Below are positions 27,150 to 36,556 of a DNA stretch of 64,000 bases, piece by piece. Numbering within the stretch: the first letter of the stretch is position 1; every line of letters begins with the position of its first letter. The notes beneath the pieces are model-generated. The model ran no database searches. It had not been told where the DNA came from and worked only from the letters and a program-made list of their open reading frames with translations. The translations under genes and the position numbers were made by a program. The DNA lies in the NCBI GenBank assembly GCA_902495455.1, contig CABUXJ010000013.1:1-64000 (forward strand). The letters are read 5' to 3'. Source of the DNA: an uncultured Prevotella sp. GTDB lineage: Bacteria > Bacteroidota > Bacteroidia > Bacteroidales > Bacteroidaceae.

Positions 27150-28259
27150 TTATTCCTCAATCCTTGACAGCGAGTTGGCGAAGGTGGCAAAGAAGTTGGT
27201 CACGGTCTCGGTCGGATAGTATTTCAAGTATTTTGCGCTATGACGCATCTGCCATATCATGGCGTTTGAGTCGCTCGTGCGGACGAATATGTTCTTGCCC
27301 TGAGTGAAGTACCAGTTGTCGTTATGCATGGACGAAAGGCGCAGGACATCGGTGATGACGCTGTCCACGCTTGAGTCGGAATGGCCATTCATGAAAGGGA
27401 TTTCGTCTTCCGTGAAACTGAAAAGGCGCACTAACAGACTGCCCGCCAGGCGCGCCATCCATTGCATACGTAACCGGTCAAGCCATGATTGCAGTTTGAC
27501 GAAATCGACTTTATCCCCGTCCTTGCGTAGGAACATGCCGAGATCGATGATTTGTTTGAGGCTGATGCCTTCGTTGAGGATGTAGCGGACGATTCGGGTG
27601 ATGATATAAAGCAGATTTAATGTTGGTGGCAGCGTCTCGACTCTTGTGCCTTCGATGGTTACGTAAGACGAGTCGCAGCAGTTTATCTCGCTGCTGATTA
27701 TGTTTTGCAAGCGGCGGTTAAGTCTTGGATTGGTGAGACGCTGCATGCGGTGGTGATGCTCGATATTGATACCGTTCCACAGATATTTCATCCTGCCGCG
27801 CTCCTCGGCCGGTTTTTCCGTGCCGTGGCTGTGAGCCCATTGGTCAGCTTTGCGTCCTTGTGTGGAGTAGGGAAAGAAGATGTCGATGTCTCCGATTGTG
27901 CGATGCAATGGATTTTCATAGAGCACCGCCATAGCCTGGCCTTTGAGTAGAATCGGGCGCAACTGCTCCTTGTTCATTGTTCTCAACAGTTCGGCAGCAC
28001 ACGTGTTTATCTTGCGGTTGGCCGTTTCGGTGTCTTCAAGGGCTTTCTGCCATATTCGTTTCTGTTCGTCGGACAGTGTGAGGAAGAAGTCATTCCGATG
28101 ACGTTCGATGCCGTCGGCCGTCAGAGCGGCCACGCCGTGCATGAGTGCCATCTGGTAGAGACGGTTCCACTTGTACGTCGACATTGGTTCGACCGGCTCA
28201 TGTCCTCCGAATGTTCCGCTGCGCAGCAGACGGAAGAAGTTGCGCTGTACTACGTCCAT
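27150..28259 (-). CDS. Nucleotidyltransferase-like protein (NTP_transf_5 type)
   Basis: A 369-residue protein. The central part shows LRPILLKGQAMAVLYENPLHRTIGDIDIFFP, in which LKG and the DxD of GDIDIFF are the metal-binding pattern of the uncharacterised nucleotidyltransferases often found in Bacteroidales polysaccharide or peptide-modification loci. It continues GINIEHHHR and ends in a helical domain. No signal peptide or membrane segment. It is the last gene on the minus strand after the antiporter gene, 60 bases away. The transferred group and target are unknown. Confidence 0.75.
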   Translation of the reverse strand: MDVVQRNFFRLLRSGTFGGHEPVEPMSTYKWNRLYQMALMHGVAALTADGIERHRNDFFLTLSDEQKRIWQKALEDTETANRKINTCAAELLRTMNKEQLRPILLKGQAMAVLYENPLHRTIGDIDIFFPYSTQGRKADQWAHSHGTEKPAEERGRMKYLWNGINIEHHHRMQRLTNPRLNRRLQNIISSEINCCDSSYVTIEGTRVETLPPTLNLLYIITRIVRYILNEGISLKQIIDLGMFLRKDGDKVDFVKLQSWLDRLRMQWMARLAGSLLVRLFSFTEDEIPFMNGHSDSSVDSVITDVLRLSSMHNDNWYFTQGKNIFVRTSDSNAMIWQMRHSAKYLKYYPTETVTNFFATFANSLSRIEE

Positions 28260-28319
28260 TGTGGTCTCGTTTTTGTCAGTTGTTCACGTTTTGTATGATG
28301 TTGTCGTGGCAGTTCCCAC

Positions 28320-29594
28320 TTATGAATATTTTTTCGGGTATCTGAATATAATGGCGAGGACGGCTATTATGCCGATGCAGAACGGATAATACAGATACGG
28401 AATGATGCTCACGGGATTGAGTGAAGCCAGTCCTGCGGCCATCAGTATCTGTGCTCCGTATGGTATTATGCCTTGCATGCAACATGACATTGTATCCAGG
28501 ATGCTTGCGCTCTTGCGGCGATCCACTCCGAAGCGGTCGGCAATCTGCTTGGCGATGCCTCCCACGGTGATTATGGCGACAGTGTTGTTTGCCGTGCAGA
28601 TGTCAACCAGGGTGACCAGAGCGGCGATAGATAGTTCAGCTCCGCGTTTGTCCTTGACATGGCGTGTCATGGTTGTGATGACATAGTCGATGCCTCCGTT
28701 GGCCTTTATCAGTTCGAGCATACCGCCCGCCATCATTGTTATTATAATCAGTTCGCCCATGTTGAGGATGCCGTCTCCCATCGCTCCGAACCATCCGAAC
28801 ATGTCAAACGTGCCGCCCGTGATGCCAATCAGGCCGGTCAGAGCCAACCCGATGGTGAGCACGGCCATGACGTTCATACCCGTTATGGCTATGATGAGCA
28901 CGGCGATATAAGGCAATACCTTTATATATTCGACATCGGGTATGGTCTGCGGAGATGTCATGCCTTGTCCCATGAAGATGTAAAGCAGTAGAATTATGGC
29001 GGCAGCGGGCATGGCGAGATAGGAATTGACGAGGAATTTGTCGCTCAGTTTGCATCCTTGTGTCGACGTGGCGACTATTGTTGTGTCGGAAATGAACGAC
29101 AGATTGTCGCCGAAAAACGAACCTCCGACCACTACGGCCGTCATCATCGGTACGCTCGTCCCGGTCGAGTGGGCGATGCCGGCGGCTATCGGGGTCAGTG
29201 CGACGATTGTTCCGACGCTCGTCCCGACGGCTAAAGATATGAAACAGGCGGCCAGGAAGAGTCCTGCCAGAAGCATGTTGCCGGGCAGTAGTGTCAATGT
29301 GAGATTGACGGTAGCGTCGATGCAGCCCATCACCTTCGCACTGTTGGCGAAAGCTCCGGCTAAGACAAATATCCAAAGCATCAGCATCATGTTTTCCGTG
29401 CCGGCTCCGCGGTTGAAGGTGTCGATGCGTTTGTGCAACGGCATGCCTCCGCTGATGACGACGGCATATACCGACGAAATCATGAACGCCACGGTGATGG
29501 GCACCTTGTAGAAGTCGCCTGCGATGATTGAGGTGACGAGATACAGACCGACGAACACCAGCAGCGGGCTGAGTGCGATGAGACCTTTGGACAT
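28320..29594 (-). CDS. NhaC-family Na+/H+ antiporter-like transporter
   Basis: A 424-residue polytopic membrane protein with about eleven hydrophobic helices. Signature stretches are FISLAVGTSVGTIVALTPIAAGIAHSTG, VVVGGSFFGDNLSFISDTTIVATSTQGC and DICTANNTVAIITVGGIAKQIADRFG. These place it in the NhaC/ion-transporter superfamily that exchanges Na+ or a small organic anion. Because it follows uxaA and a LacI-type regulator on the same strand, uptake linked to hexuronate use is possible, but a housekeeping antiporter is equally likely. Confidence 0.85.
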   Translation of the reverse strand: MSKGLIALSPLLVFVGLYLVTSIIAGDFYKVPITVAFMISSVYAVVISGGMPLHKRIDTFNRGAGTENMMLMLWIFVLAGAFANSAKVMGCIDATVNLTLTLLPGNMLLAGLFLAACFISLAVGTSVGTIVALTPIAAGIAHSTGTSVPMMTAVVVGGSFFGDNLSFISDTTIVATSTQGCKLSDKFLVNSYLAMPAAAIILLLYIFMGQGMTSPQTIPDVEYIKVLPYIAVLIIAITGMNVMAVLTIGLALTGLIGITGGTFDMFGWFGAMGDGILNMGELIIITMMAGGMLELIKANGGIDYVITTMTRHVKDKRGAELSIAALVTLVDICTANNTVAIITVGGIAKQIADRFGVDRRKSASILDTMSCCMQGIIPYGAQILMAAGLASLNPVSIIPYLYYPFCIGIIAVLAIIFRYPKKYS

Positions 29595-29673
29595 TTTGTA
29601 CCTGTAACTTTTAATTTTAAACTTGTAACTTTATGAATACCGCTGTGGCTTGGACTTTAAACTTGTAACTTTA

Positions 29674-29757
29674 AACTTTAAACTTGTAACTTTATGATTT
29701 GCACGCTGCTACGGACAAGGGCGATGCGTGAAATCATAAAGTTACAAGTTTAAAGTT
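29674..29757. repeat. 27-bp inverted repeat of AAACTTGTAACTTT words
   Basis: Arms 29674-29700 and 29731-29757 are exact reverse complements with a 30-nt spacer. The word AAACTTGTAACTTT occurs several more times between 29600 and 29690. It fills the 180-base gap between uxaA and the antiporter gene and could lower or tune read-through. Confidence 0.8.
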
Positions 29758-29774
29758 ACAAGTTATAAGCCGTC

Positions 29775-31268
29775 TTACAGCGTCACTCCATTCTTGAAGA
29801 TGGCAATCTCGCGATAGCCGTTGACCTCGTTGCGGGCTTTCTCGCCGCTTGCCACGGCCAGAATTTTGTCAATAAACTCCGGAACGAGCTCTTGCATCGT
29901 GCGTCCCTCGATGAGCTGTCCAGCGCTAAAGTCAATCCAGTTGGGCTTGCGTGCGGCCAAAGTGGGGTTGGTCGCAATCTTCATCGTGGGCACGAATGTG
30001 CCGAACGGCGTTCCGCGTCCGGTGGTGAAGAGCACTATCTGACATCCGGCAGAAGCCAAAGCCGTGGCTGCCACGAGGTCGTTGCCCGGAGCGGAGAGCA
30101 GGTTGAGGCCTGTCGTCTCCAGTCGGTCGCCATATTCCAGCACACCGCTGACCGGTGCGCGGCCGCACTTCTGTGTGCATCCGAGAGCCTTGTCCTCCAG
30201 CGTGGATATACCTCCGGCCTTGTTGCCCGGTGACGGATTTTCGCCGACAGGTTCGCCGTGGCTGAGGAAGTACTCCTTGAAGTTGTTTATCATGCTGACT
30301 GTCTTGTCAAACAGTTCGCTTGTCTCGCAGCGGTTCATCAGTATCGTCTCGGCGCCAAACATCTCCGGTACCTCTGTCAGTATGGACGTTCCGCCCTGTG
30401 CCACAAGCCAGTCGGAGAACTCGCCGACGAGCGGGTTGGCCGTGATACCGCTGAATCCGTCGCTTCCGCCGCATTTCAGACCCACGCGCAGTTTGCTGAC
30501 GGGGACATCCTCGCGGCTGTCTTTCTTTGCCTTGGCGTACAGTTCGCGGAGTATCTGCATGCCGGCTTCCACTTCGTCGCCATCCACTTTCTGAGTGACG
30601 AGGAACTTGATGCGCTCCTTGTCGTAGTCACCGAGCAACTGCTCAAACAACTCCGGCTGATTGTTTTCGCATCCCAGACCGAGCACGAGCACGGCGCCGG
30701 CATTGGGGTGGAGCACGATGTCGCGCAGAACCTTGCGTGTGTTTTCGTGGTCTCCGCTCAGCTGAGAGCATCCGTAGTTGTGGTGCCATGCGTAGATGGC
30801 GTCGATGCCTTCACATCCGGTCTCCTTTTTCAGTTCTTCGGCGAGTCGTTCTGCAATGCCGTTGACGCATCCCACGGTGGGGACAATCCACACCTCGTTG
30901 CGGATGCCCACCTCCCCGTTGGCGCGGACATATCCGCGGAAGGTGCGCTTTTCGTTCTTGATGGTCAGCTGTTCGTTGACGGGATTGTATGTATATTCCA
31001 GCGTTCCTGCCAGATTTGTCTTCAGGTTGTTTTCGTTCACCCAGTCGCCGGCCTTGAGATTTTGGCGTGCGTGACCGATGGGATAGCCGTATTTTATGAT
31101 GTCGCGACCTTCCTCCGTATCAGTGATGAGGATTTTGTGACCGGCAGGAGTGTCCTGATTGCTTGTGATGGTCTTGCCGTCCACTTCGATTGTCTCGCCC
31201 TTGCTCTTCGGCTGAAGGCAGACGACGACGGTGTCGGCCGGATTGATCTTAATGAAAGTCTGTTCCAT
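29775..31268 (-). CDS. uxaA: Altronate dehydratase
   Basis: A 497-residue UxaA-family enzyme that dehydrates D-altronate to 2-keto-3-deoxygluconate in galacturonate catabolism. The N-terminal SAF domain (about residues 8-90, IKINPADTVVVCLQP to IKYGYPIGHARQNLKAGDWV) and the C-terminal catalytic domain are both present (IWIVPTVGCVNGIAERLAEEL-like, YGCSQLSGDHENTRKVL, GLKCGGSDGFSGITANPLVGEFSD, FTTGRGTPFGTFVPTMKI). The product feeds kdgK and eda at 36893-38616. Upstream on the same strand is a LacI-type regulator. UxaB and UxaC are not in the window. Confidence 0.93.
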   Translation of the reverse strand: MEQTFIKINPADTVVVCLQPKSKGETIEVDGKTITSNQDTPAGHKILITDTEEGRDIIKYGYPIGHARQNLKAGDWVNENNLKTNLAGTLEYTYNPVNEQLTIKNEKRTFRGYVRANGEVGIRNEVWIVPTVGCVNGIAERLAEELKKETGCEGIDAIYAWHHNYGCSQLSGDHENTRKVLRDIVLHPNAGAVLVLGLGCENNQPELFEQLLGDYDKERIKFLVTQKVDGDEVEAGMQILRELYAKAKKDSREDVPVSKLRVGLKCGGSDGFSGITANPLVGEFSDWLVAQGGTSILTEVPEMFGAETILMNRCETSELFDKTVSMINNFKEYFLSHGEPVGENPSPGNKAGGISTLEDKALGCTQKCGRAPVSGVLEYGDRLETTGLNLLSAPGNDLVAATALASAGCQIVLFTTGRGTPFGTFVPTMKIATNPTLAARKPNWIDFSAGQLIEGRTMQELVPEFIDKILAVASGEKARNEVNGYREIAIFKNGVTL

Positions 31269-31313
31269 AATCAGTAGTTATTTTGTTTTTATTTGAATGA
31301 ATCTTATTCTTGG

Positions 31314-31370
31314 GGAGTTAAGGAGTTAGAAGGGAGTTAAGGAGTTAGAAGGGAGTTAAGGAGTTAAGCC
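31314..31370. repeat. Three 19-bp tandem repeats of GGAGTTA words
   Basis: Three units of GGAGTTAAGGAGTTAGAAG, the last ending AGCC, lie between the LacI-type gene and uxaA. The same GGAGTTA/TAACTCC word flanks the 40-bp inverted repeat at 15637. Confidence 0.85.
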
Positions 31371-31450
31371 AAATGCTTTGTCACGTGATAAATCCCCAAT
31401 GCCTTGTTCTTGCTTCCGTCCCGTTATGTCCGTTCCTTTGCGTCCCTTTT

Positions 31451-32518
31451 TCAGAGCTGCGTCCGTCGGTAGAAGTCGATGTTCTCCTTTGTCAGAATCT
31501 CTATCGGCATATAGTTGATCGGTGTCACTTCCTTCTTGAGCACGATGGCGTCAAACAGTGTTGCCACGCAGGAGAATCCCTGCATGAATGCGTGTTGTGC
31601 GATTAGAAACGAGATAGAGCCTTGTTTGAGGCACTCCGCATTTTTCGTCACCATGTCATATCCCATTATCTGGACGTTCCTGCGGTTGCTCCGTTGGAGA
31701 AATCCGCCGACAATGTGGGCTTTGGAGTTGAACGTTATGCAGTGATGGACTTGAGGGTGTTCCCTGAAGAAGGTCTCAAGTATTTTGTCATATTTGTCTC
31801 TTCCTTCGTCCAGCGGCAGATTTACCTCGCAGATGGTGATGTGTGGGAAGTGGTCGCGCATGTAGTGGCGGAATCCGGTCTCGCGGTTTTCCTGCTGCTT
31901 GCTGGCCACGTTGCCGTTTTTCATCTGCTTCATGAGCATGATTTCCTTTTCCTTGGACGCGATGAACATGAGCATGCGTCCGGCAAAATATCCGCTGCAG
32001 AACGAGTCCTGACCGTAGAATGACAGCGGTTTCAGGTCCGGCATATAGGAGTCCAGCAGGATGAACGGGATGTCACGGTCGTGGAGCTCGTCGGTGAATT
32101 TACGGGTGGCGTCCAATGTCGACGGTACGATGATGACGCCGTCGGGGTTTTCCTTCAGACACTGTTCCGTGACTTGTTTGAATGTCTCCGTGTTGAATCG
32201 CTTGTAGTACATCATCTTCACGTTGACGTGGAAGTCGCGCCGCCGCTCGCATGCATTCATCGCTCCCTCTTCGATTTCCTCCCAATAGGCTTCCGACTCG
32301 TGTTTCGGTATGATACAGTAGAAGTTGTAGGACTTGTTGTAGGCCAACGCGCTGGCATACATGTTCGGACGGTAATCCATCTCCTTGAGCGCCTTTTCCA
32401 CCTTTTCCCTTGCTGCCTTCGACACGTTGGGGCGGTTGTGCAACACTCTGTCCACTGTTCCGACAGACACTCCTGAAAGTCTTGCTATATCCTTAATTCT
32501 GATTTTATCAGTCGCCAT
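31451..32518 (-). CDS. LacI-family transcriptional regulator
   Basis: A 355-residue repressor-type protein. The LacI helix-turn-helix is at residues 6-55 (IRIKDIARLSGVSVGTVDRVLHNRPNVS, with the hinge near MDYRPNMYA). It is followed by a periplasmic-binding-protein-like sensor domain (FYCIIPKHESEAYWEEIEEG, GVIIVPSTLDATRKF, VQIMGYDMVTKNAECLKQGSISFLIAQ) that should bind a sugar or sugar acid. Its position upstream of uxaA suggests control of hexuronate genes, possibly including kdgK-eda. No operator could be assigned with confidence. Confidence 0.88.
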   Translation of the reverse strand: MATDKIRIKDIARLSGVSVGTVDRVLHNRPNVSKAAREKVEKALKEMDYRPNMYASALAYNKSYNFYCIIPKHESEAYWEEIEEGAMNACERRRDFHVNVKMMYYKRFNTETFKQVTEQCLKENPDGVIIVPSTLDATRKFTDELHDRDIPFILLDSYMPDLKPLSFYGQDSFCSGYFAGRMLMFIASKEKEIMLMKQMKNGNVASKQQENRETGFRHYMRDHFPHITICEVNLPLDEGRDKYDKILETFFREHPQVHHCITFNSKAHIVGGFLQRSNRRNVQIMGYDMVTKNAECLKQGSISFLIAQHAFMQGFSCVATLFDAIVLKKEVTPINYMPIEILTKENIDFYRRTQL

Positions 32519-32609
32519 TCACTTGTTTTTATGGTTTATCCTTTCCTTTGTGGTCAAGCCGAACGCTTTTGTCCGATACCATTATGCCCGGCCTGCGATA
32601 AGTTTTCTG

Positions 32610-32617
32610 CAAAAATA
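32610..32617 (-). promoter_or_regulatory. Promoter -7 box for the LacI-type regulator
   Basis: TATTTTTG on the minus strand (TAnnTTTG), about 90 bases upstream of the ATG. No convincing -33 element. Confidence 0.4.
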
Positions 32618-32778
32618 CCAATAATTCTCGAAATCCGATAACCGTGGCCCGATATTTTTCAAAATACATCCGCGGTGTGCTCTTTTTGTGATTTGGGGCA
32701 GGGGTGGATGCTTGTCTTTTTGATAAATAATGCCGGCATACCGTTAATCTCGATACAATGTCCGACAGTCACAACGCT

Positions 32779-33072
32779 TTATATTTGCACTTGGATGCTG
32801 AGTTTACCACCCAAACCGCGTTCCACGATGTCTCGGAGTGTCTTAATAGTAAGATTGCTTCCGTCGTTTTCTATGCGTGAAATAAAAGTACGTTTCTTGT
32901 CAATGCGCTCTGCCAGTTCCTCTTGTGTGAGGTCGAGGCGGATGCGTGCGTCCCTGACTTGCATACCAATCATTAGATCCGCAATCTCCTTTTCGTAATT
33001 TTCGCGTTCGACAGTTCCTTTTTTACCGATATATTTATCTTCCAGATCGGCTAATGTCTTAATGTCCTTCAT
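32779..33072 (-). CDS. higA: XRE-family antitoxin
   Basis: A 97-residue DNA-binding protein. The helix-turn-helix at about residues 40-75 reads ARIRLDLTQEELAERIDKKRTFISRIENDGSNLTIKTL, typical of HigA-type antitoxins. It follows the toxin gene with a 4-base overlap (33069-33072); toxin first is the usual order in higBA loci. It should neutralise the toxin and repress the shared promoter at 33430. Confidence 0.85.
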   Translation of the reverse strand: MKDIKTLADLEDKYIGKKGTVERENYEKEIADLMIGMQVRDARIRLDLTQEELAERIDKKRTFISRIENDGSNLTIKTLRDIVERGLGGKLSIQVQI

Positions 33073-33407
33073 ATTGTTTCCTCCTTGTCTTTATTGTCAA
33101 AGTATTCTTGCATCAATCTCTCCGCACGGTTTATCTCTTCTCGTGGAGTCCTTTGTGTCTTCTTTTGAAATCCGCTCAACAAGACGACCAATTTCCCTTC
33201 GTCAAAGAAGCAGAACACCCGGAAGATGTTGCAGCCAAACTTGATGCGGATTTCAAAAAGGCCGTTAGTGTTTTCTATGAATTTCAGATAGGTCGAAGGT
33301 ATTCGTTCCAACTGCTCCACTATTCTTAGTGTTTGGATTATTTTTCGGATAACTTTCGGGCTTTGCTTATTTAAGAAATCCTCAAAATAATTTTTGTAGG
33401 TTATCAC
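33069..33407 (-). CDS. higB: RelE/HigB-type toxin
   Basis: A 112-residue basic protein of the phage Gp49/HigB type: KVIRKIIQTLRIVEQLERIPSTYLKFIENTNGLFEIRIKFGCNIFRVFCFFDEGKLVVLLSGFQKKTQRTP, with the usual E-(I/L)-R and the K(K/T)xxTP end of the catalytic barrel. Such toxins cut mRNA on the ribosome. It lies upstream of and overlaps the antitoxin gene. Base composition is more AT-rich than neighbouring genes, in keeping with acquisition. Confidence 0.85.
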   Translation of the reverse strand: MITYKNYFEDFLNKQSPKVIRKIIQTLRIVEQLERIPSTYLKFIENTNGLFEIRIKFGCNIFRVFCFFDEGKLVVLLSGFQKKTQRTPREEINRAERLMQEYFDNKDKEETI

Positions 33408-33429
33408 CGTCCTGTATTTCTTTATGGCA

Positions 33430-33437
33430 CAAAGGTA
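33430..33437 (-). promoter_or_regulatory. Promoter -7 box for higBA
   Basis: TACCTTTG on the minus strand (TAnnTTTG), 23 bases upstream of the toxin ATG. The 33440-33790 stretch beyond it is AT-rich, non-coding and shows nothing recognisable. Confidence 0.55.
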
Positions 33438-33797
33438 ACGTAAAAATTACACACGGCCAAATATTTACTCTGTTTTATTGTGTTGACAAGTTGCGTATAT
33501 CGCATTTTCACATTAATACGTGATGATATCGTCTCGTCCTGTCAATCAAATAGTGGGTGGCGGCCTGTTTTTATCAAATATTTCCATAGTTTGTCCGAAA
33601 AATTCTGAATTTAACGTCAAAATTCAGGGGCACTTTTCAAAATAAATCTCCAGTGGTTTCAAATATTCGAAATATGGCGTGTGTAATTTTCCGGATATTT
33701 ATCCGTTTTATATCCGTTGACTTTTCAACTTGCTGATTTATAGTCATTTAAAAATCGTGGCGTTTCCGTTGTCTCGCTGTCGGGCTGCTATGGTCTC

Positions 33798-33904
33798 GCC
33801 GTAAGGGCCCCGTTGGTCTGCCGTAAGGGCCTTGTTGCATTGCAACGGGGCCGCCGTTGCATGATGACGGCGGCCCCGTTGCGCCCTCGGGAGGGCCTTA
33901 CGGC
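33798..33904. repeat. GTAAGGGCC palindromic repeat element, copy 2
   Basis: GCCGTAAGGGCCC at 33798-33810 and GCCGTAAGGGCC at 33820-33831 face an inverted GGGCCTTACGGC at 33893-33904. Inside is a perfect 15-bp inverted repeat (CAACGGGGCCGCCGT, 33843-33857, with 33867-33881). It shares words with copies at 22352 and 54169. Confidence 0.8.
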
Positions 33905-33945
33905 AAGCAAAAGGTCGAGTTTTGGGTCGAAAACGGCAATCAAAA

Positions 33946-34100
33946 AGTGACGGAAATCTCTGCTCCTGACACCTCGGGAGGCCCTCCCGGGGGTGTGGCG
34001 GCGCCCGGACGCGACATTTCTTGTGATAAAACCGGGCCGGAAATATACCCGTAAGGGCCTCCTGAGGCTGGAAAACGGCAAAAACTGACGACTTTCGCGG
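33946..34100. repeat. 155-bp direct repeat, left copy, upstream of the C10 protease gene
   Basis: It matches 36557-36711 over 155 bases with no indels and about seven substitutions. It contains GGAAATCTCTGCTCCTGAC, a GC-rich hairpin around CCTCGGGAGGCCCTCCCG, and CCCGTAAGGGCCTCCTGAGG. On the minus strand both copies keep an open frame, but four of seven differences change the amino acid, so coding is not supported. Confidence 0.85.
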
Positions 34101-34233
34101 TGGCGGTTTTGTTAGAAAAAATGATGTCACTCTTTGCTCTTTTTTTTCTTAATATAAATACGGTCTGCGGTCAAATTTTCGTGAACTACGATATTTTTGT
34201 GAGCAAATGTGCTGTCAGTTTGGACATTTTTTT

Positions 34234-34241
34234 TAAATTTG
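34234..34241 (+). promoter_or_regulatory. Possible promoter -7 box for the C10 protease gene
   Basis: TAAATTTG fits TAnnTTTG, 99 bases upstream of the ATG. No -33 box at normal spacing is evident. The leader of about 90 bases has no recognisable element. Confidence 0.4.
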
Positions 34242-34340
34242 CACACACTAATGACGTCCTGTCTGCGCAGTTCTTAATGGAGCTTGACGGCGCGGACAGG
34301 CATGGATTATAAAGAATAAGCTCCATGATAGACTAAAATT

Positions 34341-36368
34341 ATGAGAAAACTAATGATTTCGTCTTTAGCGGTAATGATGGTCCTGTTGTTTGCCGCACCG
34401 GCAATGGCCCGGCAGTTGAATCCGGAAGAAGCTCTGAGCCATGCACGTTCTGAAGGTCGGATGTTACGGCGCCATGCACCGTCATTGGCTTATTCATCCA
34501 AGATGACGCTGGCCTATACAGGCCGTCTTGAAGGAGTCAACTGCTACTATGTGTTCAATGATGGCGAGAATACCGACGGCGGATTTCTTATCGTCGGTGC
34601 CGATGATCTCGCTCCGGCGCTGCTTGGCTATGTGCCTCAGGGTGAATTTGCCTATGACCGTGCCCCTGCGGCCATGAAGTGGTGGCTCGGCCAGTATGAG
34701 TCAGGAATTAGTCAGGCTGTCGCAAAGGCGGAAAAGATTGCCGTGGCAAAAACATCCCGCCCGGCCGTACTGCCGCTTGTGACCACCACGTGGAATCAGA
34801 ACGCACCGTATAACAACATGTGTCCGACCATTGGCGGGCAGCCGACATACACTGGATGTTCGGCAACGGCGATGGCTCAGATCATGAATTATCATCAGTG
34901 GCCGTACATGGGATTCGGGTCTTGCAAATATACATTGGAAGAAAAGGGCCTGACCGTGTCTGCTTATTTCGATGATATATATGATTGGGCCAATATGCTT
35001 CCCGACTATTCCGACGGCAGATATACCCAGGAGCAGGCCGATGCCGTGGCCAAACTGATGTATCATTGCGGAGCGAGCATAAAGATGGATTATGGAACTG
35101 ATGCTTCCGGCGGCGGCGACTGGCTCATTCCGTTCGCTCTGAATGGACATTTCGACTATGACGCTGACGTCAATGACTATTGGCGTATGTTCTATTCGGA
35201 TGCCGAGTGGGAGAATATGCTTTATGAGGAACTTGCCGCCAAGCGTCCCACACTCTACGTCGGCGTCACGGAAAATCAGGAAGGTCATGCCTTCGTGTGT
35301 GACGGGTATGATGGGAACGGGCTGTTCCACTTCAATTGGGGCTGGGGCGGTTCTTACGACGGCTATTTCACAATTCATGGAGCCGGAGCCCTTGACCCGA
35401 GGGGCTCGGGAATCGGCGGTGGAACGGTTGGCTATGGATTTAATCAGCAGCAGCGGTGCATCATGGGCATAAAGAAACGCGAGGGATACCACCAGCCTAA
35501 AGTGATTATGGGATGTGCGGACGGCTATGTCGTAGAGTGCAGGGATGAGGCTGTCACTCGCGACAGTGAGTTGCATTTGTCCGGAACAATAGCCAATTAT
35601 TCAGCCGATACGGTCGTCGTTGAGCTTGGTGTCAAGTTCGTTGATGAAGCCAATGGGCGGGAGTATCTTTCTTATGTCGGTTATGTCGAACTGCCAATAT
35701 TGTATGGAATCAGCGGTTTCCGCTTCTTCCCGTTGAATGTTCTGAAGAATGGTGAATATGAAGTCGTTCCGGTCTGCCGGCGTTATAGGACGGAAGATGA
35801 GTGGCAACCCGTACTTCTTCCTCCGGGAACTGAACGCCCCAAAATAACACTAACCGGCGAAGAACCGGCCGTAACGCTCAGCAGCCCGGTCTATGTCGGC
35901 GACATTTCGACATCTACGGCACCGGTCAACGACGTGGACCTGCATGTCACGGCGACAGCCAACAGAGCGGTGTCCGGCAGGACGATAACGGGATATATCG
36001 CAACATTGGATGGTGAGGATTTCATCGGCAATATCAGCGGAGAAGTGACTCTCAGTGCCGGAGAGACGCGCGAGTTTGTCTTTAGAAAAGATATGACCGG
36101 CATACTGACGCCCGGTGAGGTATATGTCCTCTACCTTTATGACAATCAGGATGATGTCTGGCTTGTCCCGTCGTATAACTATTTTTGTACGTTCATGGTG
36201 TCAGAACCGTCCGGAATGAGTGCCGTGAGGGAACTGGAGGACAACCGGGTGGATGTCTATGGCGTGTCGGGCCGGAAGCTGAGACGTGGCATGCCGAAGT
36301 CAGAGGCTCTTGACGGATTGTCTAAGGGTGTCTACATCGTAGGTGGAAAGAAGGTCGTAAGGCGCTGA
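34341..36368 (+). CDS. C10-family (streptopain-like) cysteine protease with sorting-type C-terminus
   Basis: A 675-residue secreted protease. Signal peptide MISSLAVMMVLLFAAPAMA, then an N-terminal prodomain to about residue 145 (GFLIVGADDLAPALLGYVPQG). The papain-like catalytic domain has Cys173 in TYTGCSATAMAQIMNYHQWP and His316 in EGHAFVCDGYDGNGLFHFNWGWGG. Beta-sandwich domains follow from about 380. The last 40 residues (VDVYGVSGRKLRR to GVYIVGGKKVVRR) look like a type IX secretion tail. C10 enzymes are secreted virulence or nutrition proteases (SpeB, interpain). It lies between two 155-bp direct repeats. Confidence 0.92.
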   Translation: MRKLMISSLAVMMVLLFAAPAMARQLNPEEALSHARSEGRMLRRHAPSLAYSSKMTLAYTGRLEGVNCYYVFNDGENTDGGFLIVGADDLAPALLGYVPQGEFAYDRAPAAMKWWLGQYESGISQAVAKAEKIAVAKTSRPAVLPLVTTTWNQNAPYNNMCPTIGGQPTYTGCSATAMAQIMNYHQWPYMGFGSCKYTLEEKGLTVSAYFDDIYDWANMLPDYSDGRYTQEQADAVAKLMYHCGASIKMDYGTDASGGGDWLIPFALNGHFDYDADVNDYWRMFYSDAEWENMLYEELAAKRPTLYVGVTENQEGHAFVCDGYDGNGLFHFNWGWGGSYDGYFTIHGAGALDPRGSGIGGGTVGYGFNQQQRCIMGIKKREGYHQPKVIMGCADGYVVECRDEAVTRDSELHLSGTIANYSADTVVVELGVKFVDEANGREYLSYVGYVELPILYGISGFRFFPLNVLKNGEYEVVPVCRRYRTEDEWQPVLLPPGTERPKITLTGEEPAVTLSSPVYVGDISTSTAPVNDVDLHVTATANRAVSGRTITGYIATLDGEDFIGNISGEVTLSAGETREFVFRKDMTGILTPGEVYVLYLYDNQDDVWLVPSYNYFCTFMVSEPSGMSAVRELEDNRVDVYGVSGRKLRRGMPKSEALDGLSKGVYIVGGKKVVRR

Positions 36369-36432
36369 TGGACATGTTGCGGAAGCATGTAGAGGTGTGA
36401 TCCCTTTCTGACTTCTGCAAGATTTCGTCACA

Positions 36433-36490
36433 AAAAGCAGCCGGTTTTATGGCGTTGGCAAACAGTTGCCTCATAAAACCGGCTGCTTTT
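36433..36490 (+). terminator. Intrinsic terminator after the C10 protease gene
   Basis: A perfect 19-bp stem (36433-36451 with 36472-36490, AAAAGCAGCCGGTTTTATG), 20-nt loop, ending in TTTT. The remainder of 36369-36892 holds the right-hand direct repeat and the kdgK promoter. Confidence 0.8.
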
Positions 36491-36556
36491 GTGGCGAAAC
36501 CTTTCTCCTGTTTTTCTTATTCCAATATCGAATTGTCAAATAGAAAGGATTTAAAC

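Noticed and set aside
32780..32787. TATATTTG promoter-like box on the plus strand
   Set aside because: It is formed by the last codons and stop of higA on the other strand and has no plus-strand gene after it.
33744..34130. Minus-strand open frame across the repeat element and left direct repeat, with a partner at 36517-36804
   Set aside because: Both frames come from repeat DNA. Four of the seven differences between the two copies change the amino acid, and the flanks differ, so there is no sign of protein-level selection.
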